This document shows, piece after piece, positions 21,009 through 34,140 of a stretch of DNA of 64,000 bases. Numbering within the stretch: the stretch's first letter is position 1; each line of letters starts with the position of its first letter. Both the position numbers and the translations under genes were made by a program. Source of the stretch: Antedon mediterranea (taxonomy: Eukaryota; Echinodermata; Crinoidea; Comatulida; Antedonidae); the NCBI RefSeq assembly GCF_964355755.1, contig NC_092671.1, positions 6,151,001-6,215,000 on the forward strand. The letters run 5' to 3'. The notes under the pieces are model-generated. The model was not told where the DNA came from, did not search any database, and saw only the letters and a list, made by a program, of their open reading frames with translations.

Positions 21009-23485
21009 TGACTGCAACATAACTATACTGTTCATGAGGCAATATAGTGTGTAATACTCGATATGCTGTTAATGAATGTCAGTGATGTAATACATTATGT
21101 TGGATAATGTAAGATTATTTCATTAGATATGTTCAATGTTTGATAAATTATGTTTAGAAATTGTATATGACAAGATAAATCATTTCTCAACTAATCTTTA
21201 CATTACATCTGAGGTACTGCTAAATTCAGATGTGTTCCATAGATAAAAAAAATTGACGAATAATGTGTCTTTGTAAAAGAAGAATACATACAGATCGGGG
21301 AATAGAATTTAAGAATTACTGTAACTAATACCGGGTGTATAGTAGGATCTCCATTTTCGTAGAGTAGGGTCTTATTTTTCGTATTGTACTGTAGGCGAGT
21401 CCCTTCCTTTTCGTATTATGTCTCAGTTCTCGGGGTCTCCGTCTCTCTACATTCAAATACCTGTACCTTACCTGGCTGGAAATAGCAAGTTTTCTCGAAC
21501 TCTTATAAAATATAAAACTGTAGAGAACCTTAGCACGCAAAACAACTTATTTATCACATAATGATAGTATCCTAGGCTTGGAAAAGTTTGTAAAGTTGAG
21601 CAATTACTTTAAAGTCATTAGAATTATGCATGCAATGTTGTCTAATAAATCTTGTTTTAATTACATGTGACATCATAAATCCTATAAACTCAAATAATGT
21701 TTCAACAACTTATATGTTTAGAATTTTAAATTCAAATGTGTTTGATCGATAGTAAGAAGAAAAGATGAGATTCATGAGAAAAAGGGTAGAATATTTATAC
21801 ATTAAATGCCGTCTTTAAATTCATTTCTTTTTTAAAATGGTCAAATAAAAAAAAAATCTGCAATTTTTCATTTAATCATTGTAGTTAGGCAGTTCAACTT
21901 GATGCTACCATATTTCCCTGAAAAAAAAAGATCAAAATGCTTGTGGGTATATCATGGTGGATGATATGATATGGCTAAAAAATAAAAAATTAACAAGATA
22001 TCTGTAACTTCAAGTTAGTTAGTCATGCATTTGATAAATTTGTTTTCCCACTTTATTTTCATAATTTTTTTCAATACCTCTCCATTTACAACATTGACAA
22101 ATTTACAAGATTTTCACTATAATGCCAATTGTTTCAACAAAATGTTACAACAAATTTCCAACAATTGTGAAACATAATGGTAACTTGGCGTTCTTTAGAA
22201 AATATTTCTCTTTCCAAAAAGATAAATTGTACTAATTGTATGTGACAGCCTAAATCCTATGTAAAGTTAACATATATTAAGACTAAGAGATGGCTCAAGA
22301 TTACAATTTTACGATCGAGGAGCTGGGTGATTGTCTTGTACGGGTGACATACAGTATATTTTGTTACCTACTTTGGCAATAGTGTCAAGTTTGGCTAGTA
22401 GTAAAAAAAAAGGATTTTGTTGTGAATCGGATATGTGATTTTTTTTATTATCATAGATTTTATATCTAAAAACATGAATGAGAAAGGAAAAACTCAGCAA
22501 TTTTAAAGTGAAAAACAAAATAGAAAGACAGCTATATAGCAACAGCAAACCAACACAGTTTTTGTGTTGTTCAATCTTTATCTTCATAATGTGAAATTCT
22601 ACAAGATTTCTGAAAAATATCAATATCATGTTTTTTGGAAGATAACAATTTTGTGAGAATAGTAGGATTATGTACAATAACAAAGGATGTAGTGTTGATT
22701 GACAGTTATTTTATACACAACTGTATTGTGTAGACAATCTTGTACATTTCAACTATCTTTCTTTCTCATCCTGAGGAGCTCCCTCATTCATAAAACAATT
22801 AATGTTTTCTGACACATTTGAAAACACAAACTTGTCAAATTGGCTGTCAGCCAATGGGTTCTTGGTTGAATCTAATCCTTTATTTTGTAATTTTATAAGT
22901 GAAAACATTTTTTTCATTTTTTTTTCTACAGAAATGATTAACAATATTAAAACTACAAAATAAGCTATTCAAAGTTTGATTTAGTTAATCTTCGTTTTTC
23001 ATGTTTTTGGAAGACAATACATCTTTAACAAAATTAAAATAATAAATACCATAAGATATGACCAAAGTGAATACGTTTTCATCAAGTCCATTATAAGTAA
23101 ATATAATTAAGCCATATAATATCCTTAATTATATAATTTATAGCACTTGACAAGTACATTAAAAAGTGGGTCATGGATGTACAGATGTGTGCTATGTCTA
23201 ATATGTATTATAGTTCATTTCACACATCAGCTGTGTTGTTGATGAAAACGCCTTCTATTCCAACAGTATAAATTATCCTTCAACTCCCAATTGTAATGCT
23301 GCTATATGACAAACCTGGTCAAGTCTACCTAAACTACTGAATGGTTAATTCCACTATATTTACCTACACAAGTGAAATCACTGATGCTTACTATACTGCA
23401 GAGATTCTTACATACCACGTTTTGTGCTTGAATGACCGTGTAGAGACTGCAAGTTCATTTACAATCTATTTATTCTGTATTTTAG
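21009..23485. other. Gene-free AT-rich stretch
   Basis: No supported gene. Between 21330 and 21440 the phrase TTTTCGTA occurs three times at intervals of roughly 22-33 bases in a GC-richer patch, perhaps a decayed repeat. Confidence 0.35.
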
Positions 23486-23787
23486 GAATGTCAGCACTGT
23501 TTTGCCGTGTGTAACGCCGTGAATGAATAAAATATCAACCGGAAAAGTCAGGCCAGGCTACAGTAGCTGAAGTATTTATATTCAGTAGCAATAACCAAGC
23601 AGAATTAAAGGAAGTCCGCGTACTGATATTAAGAGACTAGTTGAAATAAAGAGGCCTATGTTTAAAGATCTTATCAGATATTCAGCGGAATCAAGCTGAG
23701 GTGGACATTTTCTGTGTTGTGTTTGTCTCTATAAAGCGGGAGAATACTGCTTAATGGTTTTTTTCTGAACTGTGTACTCATCCAAAG
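23486..23787 (+). other. Candidate non-coding (leader) exon or promoter region
   Basis: A pyrimidine-rich tract ending TGTATTTTAG at 23485 resembles an acceptor, and CCAAAG|GTAGGA at 23788 resembles a donor. The 302 bases between are richer in G, C and CpG than either flank and have stops in all plus frames, so the exon would be untranslated. Alternatively the TATAAAG at 23730-23736 marks a promoter, with the transcript starting about 25-30 bases further on and ending at the same donor. Its plus orientation would suit the CELF gene downstream. This is inference from splice-like signals only. Confidence 0.25.
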
Positions 23788-26700
23788 GTAGGATTTTTTA
23801 TATTATACTTGATTAGCCTACAAAGATCAAATTAATTACCATTATAATTGATTAGCTTATCCAATTTGTGTCTGATTAAATTCAAACACCAGTTTATGAA
23901 ATGCATTTAGTACCTATGATACTAACCCCTGGGATGTACTGCATTGTACCGGTAATAGATGTTGTAATTCGATACATCCGTATTCTTTTCCAAATTGTAA
24001 TTAAATTTATTAAAATGGTTCTTTAAATTGGTTATCTAGATCATTGTTGAATAAAGAAGGGGTGTAATTTGAGCACTCTCTTTTGACTGATTGATCGAAT
24101 GTTGATAAATTGAAAACGCATCAATTATATTACGCCACTACTACAGTATAATGAACTGTATTATGCCTGTATGACAGTTAATCAGTGACTGAGTCATATT
24201 AAAATATACATTTTGAATGTGGACAGATTCCTGGCAATCACATTTTCGCTTAGTGTATGGACATGTACTGTACACTCACTATCACAACTTGGAAGAAGGA
24301 GGAGTATTCAGTAACAGTAACACACTGTACTTCTAGTACGAAATATGTTATGTCTTACATTTGTTTTATTCCAAACAAATACTGTATTATTTCCAAAAAA
24401 CAGCATATCCTACAAGGATCTTATCGACAATTGGGATAGATGTGTATGTTGATGAATAATAGAGTAATTTAACAGATTTTCTTCTAATGTACTTAGTACT
24501 ATACCATCTTTTACTAGAAGCAGGATACAAGTGAATTCATTAAAGGTACTGCTAAACAAATTACCCAGCCTTTACAATAAGTTCTATAGAATTTCTTTGT
24601 TGTTCTTAAGTCTAGAACATTAGAATTAGCGAATCATGTCATAGAGGTAGATCAAATCAATTTTAAATATATTGATAAACAAATCCTGATTCGATCCTGA
24701 CCTTACCAAAATCATAATATCCCAATTTGAGTACTTGGTAACACCCAACCACGACTACAATAACTCTACAAAAGAGTACAGTACGTGTATAAATATGTAA
24801 ATAGACCATACAGAACAGGTAACTTTAACACAGGAGGTGCTCTATAGCCGAAAGCATTATGTTAAACATTTTGATACTGTTTACTACTTTCTGTTAACAA
24901 TGATAGTAATATTATAATTTGTGCGATACTATTTCTGAATCTTGTAAAAGGATACTAAAAAGTAAAGATACGTCAGTTATAATTTTGCTGAGACATCCTT
25001 TAGCAAATAAACAGCAGCATCATGTACTATACTATTTGGTTTATATTTACTATTTCGTGCTTTTAAAGCTTCAGGTAGTATAGTCATGAGTTAAAACCAT
25101 GGTATTACTGTAAATCAGGATTGACTGGGAATGGAAGTAACCACCAAGCTACCACTTCACAACTCAAGCTACAGCTCTATTACTATACTACTAATTTACG
25201 TCATGAGTAGGGAACCACTTGTGTGGATGAAAATTTACATAAAAACTGACACGATTTCTAATTTCTTTTTTTGCAATCGTAGATACACATAAATTTGTAT
25301 GGTTTCCATACCTATTCATTTTAAGAGCTTGTATATTTAGGCACGATTTTTAGAAAAACCTCCTAAAATTACTTGGCAAACAACAAAAGTATCATAATCA
25401 TTAATTTAAAAGTCCAAAAAATAGCATTTTTAAGCGCTTGTTTCTGAATAGTGTAAAACATCTAAAATTCTTGGTGAAGAAAATCTTGTTGAATCTAATC
25501 AATGGCGACAATATTGAGTACTGTTTTTTCTGGCGCCTAGTATTCGGGCCAACATCCACTCCATCAATCACACTAGGTATAAATATTTTACCTGGATTTA
25601 AGTACATTTGTCACTGTTGAATATTACGTTACTGAGTTCAAACAAAATGTCGCCTTTAATTCGTAACATCTTCAGCTAGACAGATACTAGAAGGAAATGT
25701 GTTCACCTTTAAAAAAGGTTGTTTTTTTTCTTCAATATTGTAAATCCTTGTGTGTGTTGTTGAGTATGCTGTATCCAAATAGTGATGGCTAGTACAGTAA
25801 AGTAACTATGAAAAAGAGAATGTAGTTGAGTTGATGAAATGGTCTGTTGGGAAGAAATTGTATTCATGTTGAGCCTGAGATAAAGAATTGTGCCATTTTG
25901 AGGCTAAATGGTTTGATTGACTCATCCTTTTATGTTAGCTGTTCTGTCCACATACAAAATAACTCTCATTACTGTTTATAGTAGCTTACGCTCTTAGTCT
26001 ATGCCTACCATGGTGGCTTGGATGGCATAGGAAGGAATCTCTGACATATAAGAAGGCTGTTCAGGCTTGTATTTAGAGGTTTATCGAAAGAAAATTATTA
26101 TTAAAAAATTATTTTATAGAATGAATATCAGTCAGAACAGAATCTGTATGTTTATTTTCTGAAAAATGAGCAAGTTGAAAGTCAAACCTGAAGAAATGAA
26201 CTCATCTCTATTCATAGTATAATCTATACCGAAGTGCTAATGGTTTATACAAATGTCAAGTGTTTAATAAAATGTGATATTTTATTTCAATATTTCCATA
26301 AGCAAGATTTCAGATAAGGTCACTGTATACTTGCCCTTGCAACAAATTATAAAAGTACAAGATATTGAGAATGACAATTTTTTCAAAATTCATGTTTTTC
26401 AAGTGTTTTTATATTGGATTACCATGCAGCATTGCAACTCGCTTCAAAGTAATGTGTTATTTCTACAACAAGCTCAACCGGCTTCAAGTTCAATCGAGAT
26501 GAAATAGAGTTTTTTTCTTTACAAAACTTTCTTATTACCATTTTGATTAGTTTCGCCATTTGTTATTCTAGAATTTATTCTTTTTCGAACCATTTTTTAT
26601 TAGTTATTAGCTTTTTTTTCTTTCATTATAAAGTCATTAGATGCTACAATGATCTCAATGTATTACTGTATTATTTTGAAAATAATAATAGCCAGTTTCA

Positions 26701-28970
26701 AGTGTCATGAAGTTTATATTTTATTCTTTTTTCTTGTAATGGAAACCTTTCATTTGGGAAATATGTTCGAAAAATCGGCGTTTTTGTTCTTGTTTTTTTC
26801 GTCATTACAATTTCATTTCAATATGATGAATGTTTTATGTTTATGTTATTTTATCTATTTTTCATCAGAATTGTTGAAAAATTCTGTTTCACTAAATATG
26901 TTTTATTTATAATAAGTAACTTTATATCTATATTGTTTGGTATCCAAAATTAAGACTTGATATACATGTAAATATAAATTTATCTTTTTGTATTCTAAAT
27001 ATTATTTGATAATAATTTATATGTAATTTATTCTATTTATGAAAAGAAATACTTTATTGAATATTTTCATTTTTAACATACAGTAAAATCCTTGTATTGA
27101 ATATTTTAGGTTTAGTGAGAAAAAAAATCGATATCCATTAAAAATGATGCAAATTAATAGTAATAATATTTTTTTTCTATTAAGCAAAACAATTTATAAT
27201 TTCAAATTGTTACATACTGTAAAGTGAAGCAACAATGACAACACTTTAGATACGAGAACCAAGAGAATGTTGCAGGAATAGCTTGGTCAGCTGTTTCGTC
27301 TCTCCCTTCTTTTATACCCCAACATACCCTGCTGTTAAGTCTGCTACTGCCTGAGCTTAAATTTACCGTACGACAAGTTTAATGAGTGCATATTTGTAAA
27401 CTGAAGACATTTATCTAGCCTGGGGCTGCAAACATTTTATGGGGATCATCTTATACAATTTTTTTTCACATATTTGCTAAGCTAACAAACCAGTTTAAAG
27501 CTCATCCAATATTGCGTTGTCTGATGGTAGTCTTCTAAGTTTGCATACTTCTACTTCTAGGTTAGTGGTTCATCATCTATCATGTTTCCAAGCATTGTTA
27601 AAAGCATTTTGCATCACTTACTACATTTTGCCAAAGATGGAATTAAAGAAACTAGTTGTAGATTTATCTTCATTAAATTTAAAAAAATTAAGAGTTTAGA
27701 TGATGAATCTCAAGATAAAAAGATACTATAAGTTGTTCATTTAAAAAATATTTTAAAATAATTATGAAAAAATAACCTAAAGATTTTTTGGTAATATTTT
27801 ATATTTCTTATTAATTTCTCTGTCATTATTGTAGTATGAAAAGTTATATTTTACAGTAATAATACTGTAATAATATTATAGCATGACAAAATAATTTGGT
27901 ATTATATTCAATTTGTTATTATTTGCATATTAGACAATGGCCACCATGGGGATAAGACAAGTAGTGTCTTAGTCTTTGTTCACAAAGACCAAATGAGAAT
28001 GAAAGATTTATGTTTATAAAGAAAGACAATAACATTAATAACCAATTAGTCATCATCAAATCATCTCAAATGACGTAAATGCACATAGACTGTTTTTTAT
28101 TTTCCATTAAAGTATTCCCTTCTTCTTCTTTTGTTGAAATTTGTGATATACTGTAGAAAAAACGTAATGAAATTCAGTTAAAACTTTCAACAAATTAAGA
28201 CGGTATATGTAAAAAAATAACTGCAATGTATGTATTTTTGCTACTTCTGCTAAACAGACTTCTCCATTAATCTTGTTTTAAAACTTTATTTTTAAAATGT
28301 ATGTTTTCCTAATGAATTTTAGTAGATTAGAAAGTAATTTTGCCAGTGTAGCAAAAAGTTATACAAAACTACCTTCTGCTACACAATAAACTCTGCAGCA
28401 AAAATATAAATTAGAAAACTATGTAACTACACTTAATTTCAGTTTGATTAGCAATATTGCTAATCAAAATTTTAAAATGAAATTGACAATAAATTGTTGA
28501 AAGTATCCAGTCTAGTTTTTTTTAATGCATGTGAAAGTACATTAGATGCAACTTAAGATGGTTTTTTTTATCACATCGAGTCTTTCTAGTAATCCTTCAA
28601 CTGGCTCCATAGTATTAAATAATGAGTATTTAATCTTGTCTCAAAGGTTACAGATTTTGATGACATTTTAGTTTTGACGACTTTCTAAAGCGATATAACA
28701 AGTAACAAACCTGTGGGAAACTGCTTTTTTTTTTCTCCCAACAATTATTTTTCGACCTTTTTGTTAAGTTATTGTGCTGTATCAAAGTTTCTTTATGTAT
28801 TATCATTGTCAGCCGGTAAGTAAAAAATGTTTATTATATATACAGTCAACTCTCTCTTGATAATAAAAAAAACATTGGTGTTGATGCTTAGGTGGATTTA
28901 TAAACGTACAAACACTTATCAATTGATGTTCTGCTGGTTGTAGGAGGTATTGTAAGAAGGGTAGTATAAT
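23788..28970. other. Gene-free AT-rich stretch
   Basis: No gene or defined repeat is seen. One notable item is a perfect 26-base palindrome at 28443-28468 (half-site TTTGATTAGCAAT). Open frames near 25400-25620 (both strands), 26274, 26649 and 27517 lack recognisable domains. Confidence 0.4.
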
Positions 28971-29599
28971 CTTAAAGACCCCTTCCCTGCAATTTGGACG
29001 TTTTTTGGAAAATAATACATAGATATCACTTTAAAAACATTAAACCATGTCATTCCTTGTCTTAAATGTACGTTTTATGTTAAATTATGATAAAAAGTGA
29101 GAAACAATGCACTACCTAAGTAGCTCGCGGCGATCGACCTCTCGTGGACGGTCTTAGGCCTAGCCTAGCTAGGCTTAGTTTTGTAGGCTGGTAAACATCG
29201 GTAACGTACGAACATCGTACGCGAGCTATATACCTAGCCTGACGTTGTATAGTTGCTGCATTAATTGTCTTTCTATTTTTGCCAGACTCCGTTGATACAA
29301 ATTGGGGAAAACCCGGTATTTTCGCTGAAAAGTTAGGAGTCTTCCATTTGTTTTGGCCTCACGATCGATCGAAAAGTGGGCGAATTACAGGTGAAAAACA
29401 AAAATATCAATCCGCGCGCAATGCATTTTGGGATTTATAGCGGGCCGCTATAATTATTAGAATCGGCTTATTTTTCACATTTTTAACCGTTTAAAGACAA
29501 AAAAAGTTATCGCAATAGGACCATATAGTATTATTTTTACATTAAATATAGTTTGTGATCTTAAATTAGATCTAAAAAACGTAGGGAATGGGGCTTTAA
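28971..29599. mobile_element. ~629-base non-autonomous element with TTAA-type ends, copy B
   Basis: Same element and orientation as 5203-5837, about 98% identical by eye. Differences: one T fewer near the left end, a 5-base deletion in TTTGTAGGC[CTAGC]TGG, and about ten substitutions (for example GCTAGC to GCGAGC, TTGGCTTC to TTGGCCTC). Lengths fit: 635 against 629. The ends TTAAAGACC and GGGGCTTTAA are intact, so both are complete insertions of a family that moved recently. Confidence 0.85.
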
Positions 29600-32120
29600 C
29601 AAAAGAGAGGGAAGGAAAGACTCCAACAACCCTATAAAGACTAATCCAAACTAGTAGTTTTGCAGAACAAGTTAGGTCATGCTGATTCAATGTACACATG
29701 CATGAATGTTGGCACATGCTTTCCCACTAGTATTTTTCGACACAGTTTTGTTGCAGTAGTTTCTAGGTCCAGGTGACGACCAGTGACAACAGTACATACA
29801 GTAGGTCCTAGTCGTTTGGTCCAAAATCAAAACTTCCTAATATTAACATTTAGCTCTCAACAATAAATAATACGAATGTTTAGTGATAGCATTACATTTC
29901 AATTTGCAAATGGATCTAGTTTTCGACATTTTGTAACTAAGCGACTTAATAGTGACAGTTAAATTATATGTAAAATCTGAAAATGTTTAGATTTATGTGA
30001 TTTTTAAAGTTTTGTTTTAAAATTGCCAAAAAAAGAACAAACATTGCTTTTGCAAATGGATCTTGAAAAACCTGCTAAAATGGAATTGTTGCTAAAATTC
30101 TTCTTTATTGTTATTTTACAATTTGTCAACATTTCCATTTTCAAAGTTTAGAACTGTCACTGTTAAGAACAAGATATATTTATTGGTATTCTTAATGCTT
30201 AAAACGAAAAGAAGAGTAGACATAAGAAATGCACAGGTTGCATTTTATTACTTAGAAAAATATAATTATTTTAGAAAGCTTAGGTCTGTTGACTGATGAT
30301 ACTAATACAACTTTTGCACATGTATTGACATTTTCATTGTTTATCATCAATTTGCTGACAGTAAAAAATACTAGGGAAGTGAAAGACATAATGTTTTTTT
30401 TCTCTCTTAAATAATGGAATAATAAATCCAATCTGAAGTGCTGTATTCGATAAAAAAGATTATTGACTTTATAAACTTAAAACTAAATTAATCATCAGAT
30501 TGAGTTTTATTATAACAACAGTAACTTTCTTGATTACGTTATTTTGGATCCTCATCTTTACTTGCCTCATTCTCCATAAAGACAGTTTGTAACAATTGGA
30601 ACATTGAGACAATCTCAACTACTTTTTTCCTTTTGAAAACCCATGGTGCAACTTTTTTGATAACATTTTCAATTGAACTGTATTGACTTCTCATTTATTA
30701 AAATGTGTTCATTATTTTCCAACATGACATTTTTTGAAGAGCAGGACATAGAGAACTTTACACAGGTGTTTGGAATGTGTAGTCAATTCTCTTCTAATAT
30801 CTTCTCAGGTTTATCAGTTAAAAACAGATGTTTTGACACATAATAATTACTGCGCTGAACAATTTTGTCAAAGTTTAATTAGAAAGAACATAGAAATAGT
30901 GTGAATAATTACAATATAACTAATTTGTAATGGAATGAAAAATATAAGAAGAACTTACTAATTTTACATTTTAAAATAGCACTAAAAATTATTATTATTA
31001 TATTATCTAGTAAAGTAAACTTTAGGTTATATTACTGTATTTAACATGAAGAGTACAACATGTTGTATATGATTTTATGAGATATTAATGTTTATAATGG
31101 TGAAAGTTTAAACATAAAACAGACGAGAGAAATCTTAAGCAATATGGGTTAATGATTTACAGTCTTGAAATGTCTTGGATTGTTCAGTAGTGTCTGTAAA
31201 AGTTATTAGGTTGTAAGCACTTATGATGATAATGATATTTATATATATTATTAGTATTATCAAATAAAGTAAGGATTTTACCAAACTTAAAAAAAAGCCC
31301 TTTTTTACATTAATTCAAGTTCTTATAAACATTTACGAGACCATTATGTAGTCGCTGTTAAAGAGAATACATCCATTGGAATACCGAGGGCACACTAATT
31401 TCTCGGTGAAGCAAACGTTATTGACATCACTATTAGCAGACACTTTGGGGGTCCTGAAGGTGCCTTCTTTAATGGAGGTTCTATCATTACAAATTATTTG
31501 AATTTTTCCAAATACATAAACCATCCAAGTTATTAGGCACTGCAACAGAAACTATCATTTTATTTGGTATTTTTAACCAGCAGTCGGATTTTATTAGAAA
31601 TATTATATATACGAACGATACTTTATAACATAAAGTAAAGAAACACTCTATGCATGACCTGTTCAAATGTCATTCAACAAAATGTACTACACAGTTTTGA
31701 CATGGCAGCAATGTGATAATGTTTTCGTAATATAGATTAATACAAATCCCAAATGCATTATATGTATCGTAATAATTATGCCCAGCTATGGGTAATATAG
31801 TCTCTCATTCAATATTTATATTCAAGAATGTAGTATAGTAGTAATTTGTTACTGCCATAAGTTAAAAACAATAATTATATCTAAGTATTATTATAGCAGT
31901 AAATTATTTCATATCAGGGTATTGTTTTCGTAAATAACCAATTATGTAACTTTTATTAATATAGACAGAACACATGAATAATCTTGTTCTGACTGTAGGC
32001 TTGCTAGCAATATTTCTTTTCGTACATAAGGACCCCTTATGAAATGTCGCAAAATGAACATGAATATTCATTAATAGTCATATCCATATGGTGTGACGTA
32101 CGAATTGATCTACAATTCAT
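29600..32120. other. Gene-free AT-rich stretch
   Basis: No supported gene. The minus-strand frame at 31333-31545 translates a GC-richer block (GTFRTPKVSANSDVNNVCF) that looks less random than its surroundings, but I recognise no family and see no splice sites. Confidence 0.35.
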
Positions 32121-32195
32121 GCCGTTTGTGTAGTCGAATGAATTAGACTATGGACTTTGCATGTTGATATATGGGGTTCGAATCCTATGATCAAC
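32121..32195 (+). repeat. tRNA-like sequence (SINE head or tRNA pseudogene)
   Basis: A perfect B-box GGTTCGAATCC at 32175-32185 lies about 45 bases after an A-box-like TAGTCGAATGAA. Spacing fits a tRNA-derived polymerase III promoter, but the arms do not fold into a clean cloverleaf, so a working tRNA is unlikely. Confidence 0.4.
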
Positions 32196-33472
32196 TCGTT
32201 TTACTTTTAATAGAAGGAGAGATTATTTAGAAGGTTTTATTTAGGAAGTAGTCCAGCTACCTTTCACATTTATAAGGTGTCCAACAATTTTGCATACAAA
32301 ATAAAAAATATAAAAAATTGCACCCTGCTATTGGTTGGTCATTGCATATTTCAGATAAGTTCAGGTTTCAAACTTGCAAACCATTTTAAGATTGGTCTTG
32401 GAAGCTTAATTTACACCTAAAATGCTATCTGGCATCCACTCTCATCTTTCATGAATGTACAGTATCCCTGTAATTTTTAAAGCCATGTTCTCACATGAAT
32501 AAGATTGGATTTAGATAAGAACTTGCTAAACTACAGTGCTATTACGTTTATTTATTAAAAGACAAATACATCACATCACATTTTTCTAATGAACATTAAT
32601 ATTACAAGAAATAGGACAGTGTTGTAACGCAAATTAGAATGTAATACAATTGCAGAAAGCATTTAGAGTTATGATAAGCATTTGAGACCAGACAGCATTT
32701 TTACTGGCATTTAATATTGGCCTTTATGACTGATATAAAATTATACAATCACTATTTTCAACTTATGAGAGCTACATTAACGATATGATTATTATTATGA
32801 TAACATCATATATGAATGCAGACGATATTAAACAGTTATTATCCTTGTATGTTGTGTATGTTTATGAGAGGTAATTAAGCAAAATGTAATTTATTACCCA
32901 ATCAAATTACAACATCATAGATAGAATGACACATTAAGCCATGTTAGGTCATGAACTTTAGTTTTTCATTGCAGAAATCCTAGCTGCTAGTACGCCATAC
33001 TTTAAATACCGATGTCTTAGGGACAACGCATCTCGGTTGCCTACAACACCATGCTGAGATCTTGCTGAGACTGCATTTGCGTTAGTTTTAGGGTTGATTA
33101 GGATATTCTGGCATGAAATATTAAGGGAGCGGTAATCTATGGTTATAACATTAACAATGGTTATATTAGTAACTATATATTCTGATGTGCACTTTTCATT
33201 CAGCATTTTGTTAATTGTGTCTGAAGAAATTAAGATATATTACAGACATAAGAGGCAATAGTACAGCATTAGCTTTTCAGAGTCCTAAGTTTTACACCAA
33301 AATAATGGCCTTGTTTTATCTATGATAAACTACAGTACAATAGCATTGCGAATTAAACAAAATGAACTTGCTTTGTCACATTTAGCTTCTAATTAATTGA
33401 AAATCTGTAAATTAGGTTTGAGGATTTTGTTTGCAGTCATAAGAAAAACATTTTGATCTGTCTCTCTATATC
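32196..33472. other. Gene-free AT-rich stretch
   Basis: No gene or clear repeat seen. A minus-strand open frame at 32958-33206 has no recognisable domain. Confidence 0.35.
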
Positions 33473-33632
33473 TTGCCCATTGGATAGGATGTTAAGCCCT
33501 TGGTCTTAACAAAAAGCACATGTGCAAGAAAAGTAGACTAGAAGTACTGTATACACTATTTATATCCTGGTGTGCATGCTGTGGCTGTCATGGGTCTTGC
33601 GGTAATTACCTCCCATGAATAATACAATTATT
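33473..33632 (+). mobile_element. Decayed SINE-like retroposon tail
   Basis: GGATAGGATGTTAAGCCCTTGGTC resembles, with changes, the GGATAAGGACTTTAAACCGTAGGTCC block of the copies at 14736 and 36985. Further on are GTGCAAGA and a C/G-richer segment ending CTCCCATGAATAATACAAT, as in a retroposon 3' end. Strongly diverged, so assignment is tentative. Confidence 0.35.
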
Positions 33633-33992
33633 ACATAGACAAAGAGAATTCAAAACTTTTGTTGTGTGTTATAAATGTTTAAACAATCAAACTTCTTATT
33701 CATAAAAGATGTTTTATGAAATTATTTTCTATTTCTTGAAATGTTCTATAAAGCTGTGCAGATAACTTAAACTATTGATTTAGAAAAAAAAAGTTCCAAC
33801 AGCTGTGAATTCTGATTTTTAAAGTATGTCATTCTCCAATGTATCAGTGAGTGAATGTAGACATTATTACATGTGTTGTGTGAGGCTTAAAAAGGGTTAG
33901 ATTCAGTTCAAGTAGACATTTATTTCCCATCGCATAGCTCGGTCTAGTTTCTCATCCTGGAAGTTCTAGTTAAATCTTTGCTGATGTCCATT

Positions 33993-34140
33993 AAGCTCTG
34001 TCGACACTATCAAACTATTTTTTTTTTAAAGTGTGCCCAAATATGGTAGTGATATACCAAAATATGGTAGTGGTATGTCCATATATGGGCACATCACATT
34101 TTGTTGTCACATTAAGTTTGATAGTGTAGACAGAGCTTTA
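33993..34140 (+). mobile_element. AAGCTCTGTCTACACT MITE family, copy 5
   Basis: Both ends are intact (AAGCTCTGTCGACACTATCA ... TGATAGTGTAGACAGAGCTT). Two internal units are present; the central GACATCATC is deleted. Flanks TTAAG/CTTTAGAT are compatible with a TA or TTAA target. Confidence 0.85.

Noticed and set aside
32121-32195. A functional tRNA gene
   Set aside because: B-box is perfect, but the acceptor and anticodon arms do not pair well; SINE head or pseudogene is more likely.
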